A DNA stretch of 38,706 nucleotides from Ruegeria sp. (GTDB lineage Bacteria > Pseudomonadota > Alphaproteobacteria > Rhodobacterales > Rhodobacteraceae), in contig NZ_JALCBM010000007.1 of NCBI RefSeq assembly GCF_028066395.1, positions 3,700-42,405 of the forward strand. Reading direction: 5' to 3'. Below are positions 22,179-31,253 of this stretch, piece after piece. The position numbers and the translations under genes are program-made. How positions within the stretch are numbered: the first letter of the stretch is position 1; the number at the start of each line of letters is the position of its first letter. The notes below the pieces were generated by a model that saw only the letters and a program-made list of their open reading frames with translations, did not search any database and had not been told where the DNA came from.

Positions 22179-23414
22179 ATGACCAATCGCATGTCACGGG
22201 GTGAATTTATCGCCCTGATCGCGATGATGTTCGCGACCATCGCCTTTTCGATCGATTCCATGCTGCCCGCCCTGCCCGAGATCGGCGCGCAGCTCAGCCC
22301 TGATGACGTGAACCGGGCGCAGTTAATCCTGACCTCGTTTGTGCTGGGCATGGGGATCGGCACATTCTTCACCGGGCCCATTTCCGACGCCATCGGGCGC
22401 AAGCCGGTGATTTATGGCGGGGCCGGGCTTTACATTCTGGCGGCGGGGCTGGCCTGGACTTCGTCCTCGCTTGAGATGGTGCTGGCCGCCCGTGTGCTGC
22501 AGGGCCTGGGCGCGGCGGGCCCCCGCGTCGTGGCAATGGCCATCATCCGCGACCTGTACTCCGGGCGGGAAATGGCGCGGATCGTGTCGATTGCCATGAT
22601 GATCTTCACTCTGGTCCCGGCCATCGCACCGATGCTGGGCGCGGGCATGATCGCTGTGGCCGGCTGGCGCGGCATTTTCATATCCTTCATCCTGTTTGCG
22701 CTGGTCATCATCCTGTGGATGACCGCCCGCCTGCCCGAGTCGCTGGCGCCCGAAAACCGCCGCCCGTTCCGTCCGCCGCTGCTGATCAGCGCGGTGAAAG
22801 AGATGTTTGCCCATCCCACCGTACGCCTGTCCATCATGGTGCAAACGCTGTGCATGGGGATGCTGTTCACCATGTTGACGATGGTTCAGCCGGTCTATGA
22901 CATCATCTACGACCGGGCCGACAGCTTTCCGTTCTGGTTTGCGGTGGTGGCGATCATCTCCGGGTCTGCCAGCCTGCTGAACGCCGCGATTGTCGTGCGT
23001 CTGGGCATGCGCCGGATCGTGACCTATGCCTTTGGGGCGCAAATCCTGATCACCTCTGCCGTCATCGCGCTGAGCCTGATCGGGCTGTCATCGGCCGGAT
23101 CCTTTGCCCTGTTCGTGTTCTGGCAAACGACGATATTCTTCATGGCGGGTGTGACCATCGGCAATCTGAACGCCATCGCGATGGAGCCGATGGGCCATAT
23201 CGCGGGCATGGCGGCCTCGGTCATCGGATCGATTGCCACGGTTCTGGCCGTTGTGATCGCCGCCCCGATCGGGTTGCTGTTCGATGGCTCGATCACGCCG
23301 CTGACCTTCGGAACCCTGACCATGTGCGTCATCGCCTTTGGCCTGATGATCCATATGGGCCGGGTGGAAAACAGGCACCCCGCCGATCTGTCCAGCGCGG
23401 CCGAAACACGCTAA
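22179..23414 (+). CDS. MFS transporter, Bcr/CflA family
   Basis: A 411-residue inner-membrane proton-driven exporter with about 12 hydrophobic helices. The N-terminal region SIDSMLPALPEIG, motif A GPISDAIGRKPV between helices 2 and 3, and the VLQGLGAAGPRVVAMAIIRDLY segment are typical of the Bcr/CflA drug-resistance subfamily. These export bicyclomycin, chloramphenicol-like drugs or sulfonamides, and some export cysteine or dipeptides. The substrate here cannot be deduced. ATG 22179 has GGGAG six to seven bases upstream; the frame is open to a GTG ten codons earlier without support. It follows the DsbA-family gene by 75 bases with a possible hairpin between, and the TPR gene starts 32 bases after it. 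Confidence 0.93.
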   Translation: MTNRMSRGEFIALIAMMFATIAFSIDSMLPALPEIGAQLSPDDVNRAQLILTSFVLGMGIGTFFTGPISDAIGRKPVIYGGAGLYILAAGLAWTSSSLEMVLAARVLQGLGAAGPRVVAMAIIRDLYSGREMARIVSIAMMIFTLVPAIAPMLGAGMIAVAGWRGIFISFILFALVIILWMTARLPESLAPENRRPFRPPLLISAVKEMFAHPTVRLSIMVQTLCMGMLFTMLTMVQPVYDIIYDRADSFPFWFAVVAIISGSASLLNAAIVVRLGMRRIVTYAFGAQILITSAVIALSLIGLSSAGSFALFVFWQTTIFFMAGVTIGNLNAIAMEPMGHIAGMAASVIGSIATVLAVVIAAPIGLLFDGSITPLTFGTLTMCVIAFGLMIHMGRVENRHPADLSSAAETR

Positions 23415-23446
23415 CCTGTCCCGGATCGCAGGCAGAGGGGGGTTCG

Positions 23447-25123
23447 ATGCGTTACGATTACGATCTGGGGACATATGCCTGTGTGGTCACCACCTCTTCG
23501 ACCCCGGCGCAGCTTTGGTTCAACCGGGGTCTGATCTGGACCTATGGCTATAACCATGACGAGGCGGTCGCCTGCTTCCAGCGCGCGTTGGAACATGACC
23601 CGGATTGCGCCATGGCCCATTGGGGCGTGGCCTATGCGGCGGGGCCGAATTACAACCTGCCCTGGTCACTGCGCGATGCGCAGGGACAGGCCAAGGCGCT
23701 GGCCATCGCCTATGACGCAACGCAGCGCGCACAGGCTTTGGCGGACAGATGCACGCCTGTCGAACAGGCGCTGATCGCCGCCCTACCCGCCCGCTACCCA
23801 CAGCGCGAGCCGACCCCGGACATGCATCGCTGGGACTATGATTTCGCCGACGCCATGCGCGCCGCCTTTGCCGACCACCCCGACCATCTGGACCTGCGCA
23901 CCATCTATGTCGAGGCGCTGCTGAACCTCACGCCATGGCAGATGTGGGACCTGAAAACCGGCCAACCTGCCGACGGCGCCGCCACTATTGAGGCGCAAGA
24001 GGCTCTGGAATGGGCCATGGCGCATGACCCTGCGGCGATGACCCACCCCGGGCTGCTGCATCTTTACGTTCACCTTATGGAGATGTCGCCCTTCCCCGAA
24101 AAAGCGCTCAAGGCGGGAGATGTGCTGCGCACTCTGGTGCCGGATGCGGGGCATCTGGTGCATATGCCGACCCATATCGACGTGCTCTGCGGTCACTACC
24201 ACAATGTCGCGCATTGGAACGAAAAGGCCACCGAGGCCGACCTAAAGTATTACGACCGCGAAGGCGCGTTCAACATCTACACCGGCTATCGCCAGCACAA
24301 TTACCACTTCACCATCTATGGCGCGCTATTTCTGGGCCAGATGGAACCCGCCCTGCGCGCCAATCAGGGCCTGTGGGACACCACACCCGAGGATATGCTG
24401 CGCATCGAAAGCCCGCCCATGGCGGATTACTTCGAAAGCTACATGTCCATGGGCCCGCATATCCTGATCCGCTTTGGCCGCTGGGCCGAGGCGAAGGCGC
24501 TGGATCTACCAGCAGACCCCGATCTCTACCGCACCCTGACGGCGACAACCCATTACGCGCGCGCCATTGCTCATGCAGCGACTGGCAAGGTTGCGCAGGC
24601 CGAGGCGGAAGAGGCGCTGTTTCTGGCCGCCAAAACCTGCGTGCCCGAAACCCGCAGGCTGCACAATAACCGCGTCGTCGATCTGCTTGAAATCGCGGCC
24701 GAAATGCTGCGAGGCGAAATCGAATACCGCAAAGACAATTTCGAGCTTGCCTTCGCCCATCTGCGCCGTTCGGTCGAACTGGACGATACGCTGCCCTATG
24801 ATGAGCCCTGGGGCTGGATGCAGCCCACCCGCCACGCGCTGGGGGCTCTGCTGTTCGAACAGGGCCAAGTGGCCGAAGCCGAAGCGGTCTATCGCGAAGA
24901 CCTCGGTCTGGGTGGCACGCTTGGCCGGGCGTCCATTCATCCCGATAATGTCTGGAGCCTCAAGGGTTTGCATGATTGCCTGAAAGCACGCGGAGAAACT
25001 GTTGAAATCATACAGATCAAACAGCGGCTGGATCTGGCGTTGGCCCGCGCCGACCGGGTGGTCGGGGCGTCCTGCTTCTGCGCCCAGGCCGCGATGCAGG
25101 AAGAGACATCAAAATCGCGCTGA
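23447..25123 (+). CDS. tetratricopeptide repeat protein
   Basis: A 558-residue soluble repeat protein without a signal peptide. A clear TPR begins near residue 23 (LWFNRGLIWTYGYNHDEAVACF and on) and further helical pairs run to the C-terminus (LAFAHLRRSVELD; ALLFEQGQVAEAEAVYRED). The centre has conserved histidine-rich stretches, HPGLLHLYVH (200-209) and AGHLVHMPTHI (234-244). I recall these as a hallmark of a widespread but uncharacterised family of about 550 residues; they might bind metal. ATG 23447 follows AGAGGGGGG; the open frame extends upstream inside the transporter gene but has no signal. It ends inside the first arm of a large inverted repeat facing mfd. The function is unknown. 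Confidence 0.88.
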   Translation: MRYDYDLGTYACVVTTSSTPAQLWFNRGLIWTYGYNHDEAVACFQRALEHDPDCAMAHWGVAYAAGPNYNLPWSLRDAQGQAKALAIAYDATQRAQALADRCTPVEQALIAALPARYPQREPTPDMHRWDYDFADAMRAAFADHPDHLDLRTIYVEALLNLTPWQMWDLKTGQPADGAATIEAQEALEWAMAHDPAAMTHPGLLHLYVHLMEMSPFPEKALKAGDVLRTLVPDAGHLVHMPTHIDVLCGHYHNVAHWNEKATEADLKYYDREGAFNIYTGYRQHNYHFTIYGALFLGQMEPALRANQGLWDTTPEDMLRIESPPMADYFESYMSMGPHILIRFGRWAEAKALDLPADPDLYRTLTATTHYARAIAHAATGKVAQAEAEEALFLAAKTCVPETRRLHNNRVVDLLEIAAEMLRGEIEYRKDNFELAFAHLRRSVELDDTLPYDEPWGWMQPTRHALGALLFEQGQVAEAEAVYREDLGLGGTLGRASIHPDNVWSLKGLHDCLKARGETVEIIQIKQRLDLALARADRVVGASCFCAQAAMQEETSKSR

Positions 25124-25221
25124 CGCGCGATGCCTCCGGCGGGGATATTTGGGGCCAGATGAAGCTGGGACCCCCTGTTCATCTGGCCATAAATATCCCG
25201 GGGGAGTCGCGCGTCAGCGCG
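25116..25221. repeat. large two-part inverted repeat between convergent genes
   Basis: Part one is a perfect 15-bp pair: CGCGCTGACGCGCGA (25116-25130) with its reverse complement at 25207-25221. Part two is a 22-bp pair with two mismatches: 25142-25163 (GGGATATTT, two bases, GGCCAGATGAA) with 25178-25199. Together they form one long cruciform or RNA hairpin with a short internal mismatch and a 14-base loop. The TPR gene stop codon (25121-25123) lies in the left arm. The right arm matches the repeat copy at 13873. It probably acts as a bidirectional terminator or as an mRNA 3'-end stabiliser for TPR and mfd. Confidence 0.8.
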
Positions 25222-25238
25222 GCGGGGGCAGAGCCCCC
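25180..25238. repeat. intergenic repeat copy 2 with GC hairpin
   Basis: CATCTGGCCA-TAAATATCCCGGGGG (25180-25204) followed 19 bases later by GGGGGC-AGA-GCCCCC (25224-25238). Copy 1 at 13873-13915 has the same two parts with a shorter spacer (7 bases). The hairpin is followed by TTCCCCTTTT on the plus strand, which may help end the TPR transcript. Confidence 0.8.
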
Positions 25239-25247
25239 TTCCCCTTT

Positions 25248-28200
25248 TCAGCCTGACTTCGCCTTTTTCTTCTGCTCCATCACTTTCTCAGCCAGATCAC
25301 GGGCAATGGCGAAGGCCCCCTTGATCTTGTCGCTGTCCTTCTTCCAGTCGCGGCGCACAACGATCTTGTTGTCCTTGACCTTGGCCAGCCCGCGCTGGTT
25401 CTGGATGAACTCGACCAGCCCCTGCGGCGACGCAAACTTGTCATTATGGAACTGGATCGTCGTCCCTTTTGGCCCGCCATCCAGCTTGGCGATGCCTGCC
25501 CGTTTGCACATGGCCTTGATGCGCACGACCAGCATCAGGGTGTTGACCTCTTTAGGCAGAGAGCCAAAACGGTCGATCAGTTCGGCAGCGAAGCCTTCCA
25601 GTTCAACCTTGGTCGACAGTGACGACAGGCGGCGATAGAGGCCCAGACGTACGTCGAGATCGGGCACGTAATCCTCGGGGATCAGGACCGGGACGCCCAG
25701 ATTGATCTGCGGTGCCCATTGATCGTCGGCATCACTGAGCCCCTCCATCTCACCGGCCTTGATCTTGGCAATCGCCTCTTCCAGCATCGACTGGTAAAGC
25801 TCATAGCCCACATCGCGCATTTGGCCGGATTGTTCCTCACCCAGCAGGTTGCCCGCACCGCGAATGTCCAGATCCTGCGAGGCCAGCGTGAACCCGGCCC
25901 CCAGCGTATCGAGCGAGCCCAGAACCCGCAGGCGTTTCTCGGCCGTGGCGGTCAGGCGCGCGCGCGGTTTGGTGGTGAGGTACGCATAGGCGCGCGTTTT
26001 CGACCGCCCCACCCGACCGCGTATCTGATAGAGCTGCGCAAGGCCGAACATATCCGCCCGGTGCACCACCATCGTGTTGGCGGTCGGAATATCCAGCCCG
26101 CTTTCGACAATCGTGGTGGCCAGCAGCACGTCATATTTACCGTCATAAAAGGCGTTCATCCGGTCATCGAGCTCCCCCGCCGCCATCTGCCCATGCGCGA
26201 CCACATAGGTCAGCTCCGGCAGTTGTTCCTTCAGGAACTCCTCGATCTCGGGCAGGTCCGAGATGCGCGGGACCACGTAGAAACTCTGCCCGCCGCGGTA
26301 ATGTTCGCGCAGCAGCGCCTCGCGGATGGTGACGGCGTCGAATTCGCTGACATAGGTGCGGATCGCCAGACGGTCGATGGGCGGCGTGCCGATGATCGAC
26401 AGATCGCGTACGCCGGTCAGGGAGAGCTGCAACGTCCGCGGGATCGGCGTGGCGGTCAGGGTCAGCACATGCACGTCCGAGCGCAGCTGTTTCAGCCGTT
26501 CCTTATGGCCGACGCCGAAATGCTGTTCCTCATCGATGATCAGCAGACCCAGATTATTGAACCGTATCCCCTTGGCGAGCAGCGCATGGGTGCCGATCAC
26601 GATATCCACCGTGCCGCGCGCCAACCCGTCGCGGGTTTGCTGCGCCTCTTTGGCCGAGACAAAACGGCTGAGTTGCCGCACCTCCAACGGGAAACCCCGG
26701 AAACGCTCTTTAAACGAGGCCGCGTGCTGGCGCGCCAGCAGCGTGGTCGGAGCGACAACGGCGACCTGCACACCCGACATGGCGGCGACAAAGGCCGCGC
26801 GCATGGCAACCTCGGTCTTGCCGAACCCCACATCGCCGCAGATCAGACGATCCATCGGCGCGCCGGAGTGCATGTCCTCCATCACCTCAGAGATTGCGCG
26901 CAGTTGATCGTCGGTTTCCTGATAGGGGAAGCGCGCGCTGAACTCCTCCCACGCATGCGGTGGCGGGTCCATGACCGGAGCTTTGCGCAGGGCGCGTTCG
27001 GCGGCGATGCGGATCAGCTTGTCCGCCATCTCGCGGATGCGCTCTTTCAGCTTGGCCTTCTTGGCCTGCCATGCGCCGCCGCCGAGACGGTCCAGCAGAC
27101 CCTCATCATGGCCGTATTTCGACAGCAGTTCGATATTCTCGACCGGCAGGTACAGCTTTGACTGTTCGGCATATTCCAGCAGCAGGCATTCATGGGCGGC
27201 ACCGGCGGCGGTAACCACCTCCATGCCCATGTAGCGCCCGATGCCATGATCCACATGCACCACCAGATCACCGGGGGACAGCGATTGGGTCTCGGTCAGG
27301 AAGTTCTCGGCCTTGCGGCGTTTCTTGGGCTGGCGGATCAGGCGGTCGCCCAGCACGTCCTGCTCGGCAATCACCGTCAGGCCGGGGGTTTCGAACCCGT
27401 GTTCCAGCGCCCAGACCGCCAGATGCAGGCCCCGTTTGCCGATGCGAGTGCCATCGGTCACCGGGATCGCCTCGGCCAGACCTTCATCCTCGATCAACCC
27501 GGTCAGCCGTTCGCGTGCGCCTTCGGAATATGAGGCAATCAGCACCGGCCCCTTGGCCATCTTGTCAGTGATATGACCGGCCAGAGCGCCAAACAGGCTG
27601 ATGCTTTCCTGCTGACGCTCGGGGGCAAAGTTGCGCCCGATGCGCCCGCCCGCGTCGATCACACCCGGCCCGCTGGCCTGCGGCAGAGGGCTGAATTGCA
27701 GCACCCGCCGGTCGCCCACCGCCTGCTCCCACGCGGCATCGTCCAGATAAATCAACCCGGGCGGGGTTGGTTTATAGACCGTATCCATGCGGGATCGGTT
27801 TTCCAGCGCCAGCCGCCGGGTCTCATACTGATCAGCAATCGTATCCCAGCGCGCCAGTCGCGCGGGCGTGATCTGATCGTCCAGTGAAATCGTCGCCCCG
27901 GGCAGATAGTCGAACAGGGTTTCCAGCTTTTCGTGGAAGAAGGGCAACCAGTGTTCGATACCCTGATGCTTGCGGCCCGCGCTGACGGCCTCGTATAGCG
28001 GATCATCGGTGCCCGCAGCGCCGAACTCGATGCGATAGTTCTGGCGAAACCGGGTGATGGCGGGATCGTCCAGAATAACCTCGGAGACCGGGGCCAGTTC
28101 CACCACCTCCAGTTTTTCAGTGGTGCGCTGGGATACGGGATCGAACCGGCGCGCGCCGTCCAGAACGTCTCCGAACAGGTCCAGCCGCACAGGGCCGGAT

Positions 28201-28706
28201 TCGCCGGGCGGAAAGATGTCGATGATCCCACCCCGGATCGCGTAATCGCCGGGCTCCATCACCGTTGGGCTTTGGGTGAACCCCATCCGCACCAGAAATG
28301 CGCGCAGGGCGTCTTCGTCAATGCGGTGATCGACCCGCGCGGTAAAGGCGGCGGCGCGCAGGACATCGCGCGCAGGCACCCGCTGGGTCGCGGCGTTCAG
28401 CGTGGTCAGCAGCACGAACCGCGCGGGCATCTGATGCACCAGCGCGGCCAGCGTCGCCACCCGCGCCGCCGAGATATCGGCGTTGGGCGACACCCGGTCA
28501 TAAGGCAGACAATCCCAGCCCGGAAACACAAAGACCGGCATGTCGGGGGCAAGAAAGGCAAGTGCTGCGCGCATCGCCTCCATCCGCTTGTCATCGCGGG
28601 CGACATGCACGACCGGAGCGTTCGCGCGGGCGATCTCGTTCAGGACAAGCTGGGCGTCAAACCCTTCGGGTGCGCCGCCAACTGTTACGTGGTTCAGCGC
28701 CTGCAT
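25248..28706 (-). CDS. mfd: transcription-repair coupling factor
   Basis: A DNA translocase that displaces RNA polymerase stalled at lesions and recruits UvrA. At 1152 residues it is full length. The order of domains is normal: UvrB-like N-terminal module (about 1-340, with a VFVFPGWDCLPYDR block), RNA polymerase interaction domain near 480-560 (LSPGDLVVHVDHGIGRY), then the RecG-like motor with Walker A GDVGFGKT (K630), the DEEQ box (725-728), the TATPIPRTL motif and the RGRVGRS motif, and the C-terminal TRCF domain. ATG 28706 follows AGGGCGCAGGG. It lies 18 bases after a small membrane-protein gene on the same strand, so the two probably share a transcript. A long inverted repeat follows its stop. 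Confidence 0.99.
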   Translation of the reverse strand: MQALNHVTVGGAPEGFDAQLVLNEIARANAPVVHVARDDKRMEAMRAALAFLAPDMPVFVFPGWDCLPYDRVSPNADISAARVATLAALVHQMPARFVLLTTLNAATQRVPARDVLRAAAFTARVDHRIDEDALRAFLVRMGFTQSPTVMEPGDYAIRGGIIDIFPPGESGPVRLDLFGDVLDGARRFDPVSQRTTEKLEVVELAPVSEVILDDPAITRFRQNYRIEFGAAGTDDPLYEAVSAGRKHQGIEHWLPFFHEKLETLFDYLPGATISLDDQITPARLARWDTIADQYETRRLALENRSRMDTVYKPTPPGLIYLDDAAWEQAVGDRRVLQFSPLPQASGPGVIDAGGRIGRNFAPERQQESISLFGALAGHITDKMAKGPVLIASYSEGARERLTGLIEDEGLAEAIPVTDGTRIGKRGLHLAVWALEHGFETPGLTVIAEQDVLGDRLIRQPKKRRKAENFLTETQSLSPGDLVVHVDHGIGRYMGMEVVTAAGAAHECLLLEYAEQSKLYLPVENIELLSKYGHDEGLLDRLGGGAWQAKKAKLKERIREMADKLIRIAAERALRKAPVMDPPPHAWEEFSARFPYQETDDQLRAISEVMEDMHSGAPMDRLICGDVGFGKTEVAMRAAFVAAMSGVQVAVVAPTTLLARQHAASFKERFRGFPLEVRQLSRFVSAKEAQQTRDGLARGTVDIVIGTHALLAKGIRFNNLGLLIIDEEQHFGVGHKERLKQLRSDVHVLTLTATPIPRTLQLSLTGVRDLSIIGTPPIDRLAIRTYVSEFDAVTIREALLREHYRGGQSFYVVPRISDLPEIEEFLKEQLPELTYVVAHGQMAAGELDDRMNAFYDGKYDVLLATTIVESGLDIPTANTMVVHRADMFGLAQLYQIRGRVGRSKTRAYAYLTTKPRARLTATAEKRLRVLGSLDTLGAGFTLASQDLDIRGAGNLLGEEQSGQMRDVGYELYQSMLEEAIAKIKAGEMEGLSDADDQWAPQINLGVPVLIPEDYVPDLDVRLGLYRRLSSLSTKVELEGFAAELIDRFGSLPKEVNTLMLVVRIKAMCKRAGIAKLDGGPKGTTIQFHNDKFASPQGLVEFIQNQRGLAKVKDNKIVVRRDWKKDSDKIKGAFAIARDLAEKVMEQKKKAKSG

Positions 28707-28724
28707 CCCTGCGCCCTTTCGTTG

Positions 28725-29252
28725 TTACCAGCCCAGAACGCCGACCGAAAAGTTCTGGTACATCCCCCAAAGCGAGGTGATTAAAATCGAAACCATGCCG
28801 ATCATCTGCGTATAAATCCGGCAGCGCGTCAGGGTTTTTGCCACGATCTCGACCGTGGGCTCCTGCCGTTTCAGCCGCCGGGCGGCGGTGATATTGATCA
28901 ATGCGACAAAACACAAGGGGAACAGCAGCAGGAACACGGCCTGAGCAAACTCAAGCCCATAGTAAAACCCCATGGTCGCCAGACCGGTGAAGATGAAACA
29001 GCACAGGGCCATGATCGCCAGGCCGGACACTTCGGTCACATAGAGCAGCCGATTCATGTTGATCCGCACCATATCCAGCAGATCGCGTTCCGTCTGGCCA
29101 CCCACGCGGCGCGCGCGCATCACCAGATCATAGGGCACCCCCATTGCCCAATGGCTGGACATCGACCACAGCACCGCCAGCCCGATCCAATACCACAGAT
29201 TCGAAAAGCTTCGCATATCAATGCGTTCGAAGATCGCCGCGAATAAATCCAA
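28725..29252 (-). CDS. four-helix membrane protein of unknown function
   Basis: A 175-residue inner-membrane protein with about four hydrophobic segments: YWIGLAVLWSMSSHWAM, TEVSGLAIMALCCFIFTGLATM, QAVFLLLFPLCFVALINI, and IGMVSILITSLWGMY. The start MRSFSNLWYWIGLAVLW, a charged cytoplasmic loop RARRVGGQTERDLLDMVRINMNR and the absence of catalytic motifs are what can be seen. I have a faint memory of relatives labelled as a component of a SufBCD complex, but nothing here supports that name. The best start is TTG 29252, with GGGGG about eight bases upstream; ATG 29216 would shorten it by twelve residues. It is upstream of mfd and divergent from hemB. Confidence 0.8.
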   Translation of the reverse strand: MDLFAAIFERIDMRSFSNLWYWIGLAVLWSMSSHWAMGVPYDLVMRARRVGGQTERDLLDMVRINMNRLLYVTEVSGLAIMALCCFIFTGLATMGFYYGLEFAQAVFLLLFPLCFVALINITAARRLKRQEPTVEIVAKTLTRCRIYTQMIGMVSILITSLWGMYQNFSVGVLGW

Positions 29253-29372
29253 ACACCAGCCCCCTGTTCAGCGTCCTTGGGGCCGCGCATCGCATGGACG
29301 CGTCCTTTGGTACCCTTGAGACCTCGGCGAATTCATGCCACCCAATGCGCAATTGTTCAAGGAGAGCGCGCA

Positions 29373-30371
29373 ATGAAACCGACCATCGCCCCCTATCCTC
29401 TTGCCCGCTTTCGCCGGGCCCGCCAGTCACCGGCAATCCGGGGGCTGGTGCGGGAAAATACGCTGACCACGGATGACCTGATCTGGCCCGTTTTCGTGCG
29501 CGATGGCGAAGGTGTGGAAGAGCCCGTATCCTCGATGCCCGGCGTCATGCGCCGCTCGGTCGATCTGATTGCAAAGGCCGCGGCCGAGGCGCAAGCGCTG
29601 GGAATCCCTGCGATCTGCCTGTTTCCCTACACCGATCCGTCACTGAAAACCGAGGATTGCGCCGAGGCCTGGAGCGCCGACAACCTGTCGAACCGCGCCA
29701 TCCGCGCAATCAAGGCGGCGGCCCCGGATATCGCGGTGATGACCGACGTGGCGCTGGACCCTTACAACATCAACGGCCATGACGGCTATGTTGTCGATGG
29801 CGAGATTGTGAATGATCAGACGGTCGAGGCGCTGGTGAAAATGACCCTGGCGCAGGCCGATGCCGGGGCCGATATCATCGGACCCTCGGACATGATGGAT
29901 GGCCGGATCGGCGCCATGCGGCAGGCACTGGAATCGGCGGGGCATCAGAATGTGATGATCCTGAGCTATGCCGCGAAATATGCCAGCGCCTTCTATGGCC
30001 CGTTCCGCGACGCGGTCGGCGCATCCGGCGCGCTGACCGGCGACAAGAAGACCTATCAGATGGACCCCGGCAACTCGGACGAGGCATTGCGTTTGGTCGA
30101 ACGCGACCTGACCGAGGGTGCCGATATGGTGATGATCAAGCCCGGCATGCCCTATCTGGATATCTGCCGCCGGGTGAAAGACACGTTCGGCGCACCGACC
30201 TATGCCTATCAGGTCTCGGGCGAATACGCGATGATCCAGGCGGCGGCGCAAAACGGCTGGATCGACGGTGAAAAGGTGATGCTGGAGAGCCTGTTGGGCT
30301 TCAAGCGCGCAGGCTGCGACGGCATCCTGACCTATTTCGCCCCGCAGGTAGCACGAATTCTTCAGGGCTAA
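29373..30371 (+). CDS. hemB: porphobilinogen synthase (5-aminolevulinate dehydratase)
   Basis: Condenses two 5-aminolevulinates to porphobilinogen in tetrapyrrole synthesis. From ATG 29373 (AAGGAG nine bases upstream) it is 332 residues. The two active-site lysines are K202 (SYAAKYAS) and K256 (MIKPGMPY). The zinc-site cysteines of animal-type enzymes are replaced: the segment reads DVALDPYNINGHDG with A127, D129 and D137. This puts it in the cysteine-free group; as I recall, the Rhodobacter capsulatus enzyme of this type works without metal. It is divergent from the mfd unit, with 120 bases between them. Confidence 0.98.
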   Translation: MKPTIAPYPLARFRRARQSPAIRGLVRENTLTTDDLIWPVFVRDGEGVEEPVSSMPGVMRRSVDLIAKAAAEAQALGIPAICLFPYTDPSLKTEDCAEAWSADNLSNRAIRAIKAAAPDIAVMTDVALDPYNINGHDGYVVDGEIVNDQTVEALVKMTLAQADAGADIIGPSDMMDGRIGAMRQALESAGHQNVMILSYAAKYASAFYGPFRDAVGASGALTGDKKTYQMDPGNSDEALRLVERDLTEGADMVMIKPGMPYLDICRRVKDTFGAPTYAYQVSGEYAMIQAAAQNGWIDGEKVMLESLLGFKRAGCDGILTYFAPQVARILQG

Positions 30372-30428
30372 AACTCTATCCTGTCGCAATTTTTCGCCGA
30401 TGGCGCGCCCCGGCGAGGCAGCTTTCCC

Positions 30429-30457
30429 GTGACATGAAGGCTCAATCGGCGTATTCT
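30429..30457 (+). promoter_or_regulatory. candidate sigma-70 promoter for the SYLF-domain gene
   Basis: GTGACA (30429-30434) and TATTCT (30452-30457) are separated by 17 bp and would start transcription about 50 bases before ATG 30516. The -35 matches five of six consensus positions and the -10 four of six. No hairpin follows hemB, so read-through into this gene is also possible. Confidence 0.35.
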
Positions 30458-30515
30458 TGCACATAAGATCGGGATCACCCGGCAAATCAGGCATTTCTAC
30501 GAAGAGACAGGAAAC

Positions 30516-31088
30516 ATGAGCAGTTCCAACACCCCCCGACTAAGCCGTCGCGGCTTTGCCTTTGGCATGGCCGGACTGACCCTGACCGCAGCCTGCGGCA
30601 ACGGGGTCGGCAACAACAACGCTACCACGATCGACGCCCGGGTCGATGCGACGCTGACCGAGATGTACAGCAAGTATCCCAACACGGTCGAAATCGCCAA
30701 CAAGGCCAATGGCATGCTGATCATGCCGCTGATCACCGAGGCCGGGTTCATCTTTGGCGGCGCCTACGGTCAGGGCGCGCTGCGCATTCAAGGCGCGACA
30801 GTCGACTATTATTCGGCCATTTCCGGCAGCGCGGGCCTGCAGATCGGCGCACAGCAATATGCGCATGTTCTGTTCTTCATGACCGAAGAGGCGCTGAACG
30901 ATTTCCGCCGCTCCAGCGGTTGGACCGCCGGTGCCGACATTGGCTATGTGGTGGATGCCACCGGCGACTCGCTGTCGACCGACACGACGCAGCTGCGCAA
31001 ACCGGTTCTGGCCGCCGTCTTTGGACAGGCGGGCCTGAAATTCGGCGCCACGGTCGAAGGCACCAAATACACCCGCATCATTCCGTAA
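30516..31088 (+). CDS. SYLF (YSC84) domain lipoprotein candidate
   Basis: A 190-residue exported protein with a SYLF/YSC84 lipid-binding domain. The N-terminus carries a twin-arginine motif SRRGFAF (R11, R12) and a hydrophobic stretch ending TLTAAC (C27), a possible lipidation site, although threonine rather than leucine at -3 is poor for signal peptidase II. The mature part shows the domain pattern KANGMLIMPLITEAGFIFGGAYGQGAL, a YYSAISGSAGLQIGAQ block and ADIGYVVDATG. Bacterial members are periplasmic or outer-membrane associated with little known function. ATG 30516 has an AGGA site. The gene is flanked by a possible promoter and a strong terminator, so it is monocistronic. Confidence 0.88.
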   Translation: MSSSNTPRLSRRGFAFGMAGLTLTAACGNGVGNNNATTIDARVDATLTEMYSKYPNTVEIANKANGMLIMPLITEAGFIFGGAYGQGALRIQGATVDYYSAISGSAGLQIGAQQYAHVLFFMTEEALNDFRRSSGWTAGADIGYVVDATGDSLSTDTTQLRKPVLAAVFGQAGLKFGATVEGTKYTRIIP

Positions 31089-31114
31089 ACGCAAATACCA
31101 CTCCCCCACTGATT

Positions 31115-31144
31115 AACCCCGCCGCGTCCCGTGGCGGGGTTTTT
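31115..31144 (+). terminator. intrinsic terminator after SYLF-domain gene
   Basis: The stem AACCCCGCC (31115-31123) pairs with GGCGGGGTT (31133-31141) around a nine-base loop and runs into a T-run to 31144. It lies 26 bases after the stop codon. It is clear and in the expected direction. Confidence 0.9.
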
Positions 31145-31253
31145 GATTTTCAATCGCTGTGGGAACGGTTTACGCAGCTATGCTCTTTCGGTCAGTCCGG
31201 GGTTACTTTAGGCTCACGCGCAATCAGGGCCAAAAGAACAAGTGGGGCGTGGT

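Noticed and set aside
23324-23446. Upstream extension of the TPR protein into the transporter gene.
   Set aside because: The added residues are the transporter 3' end in another frame; ATG 23447 has a strong ribosome-binding site.
25719-27161. 480-codon plus-strand open frame opposite mfd.
   Set aside because: Antisense shadow of mfd; composition rich in R, Q, H and G with no domain match.
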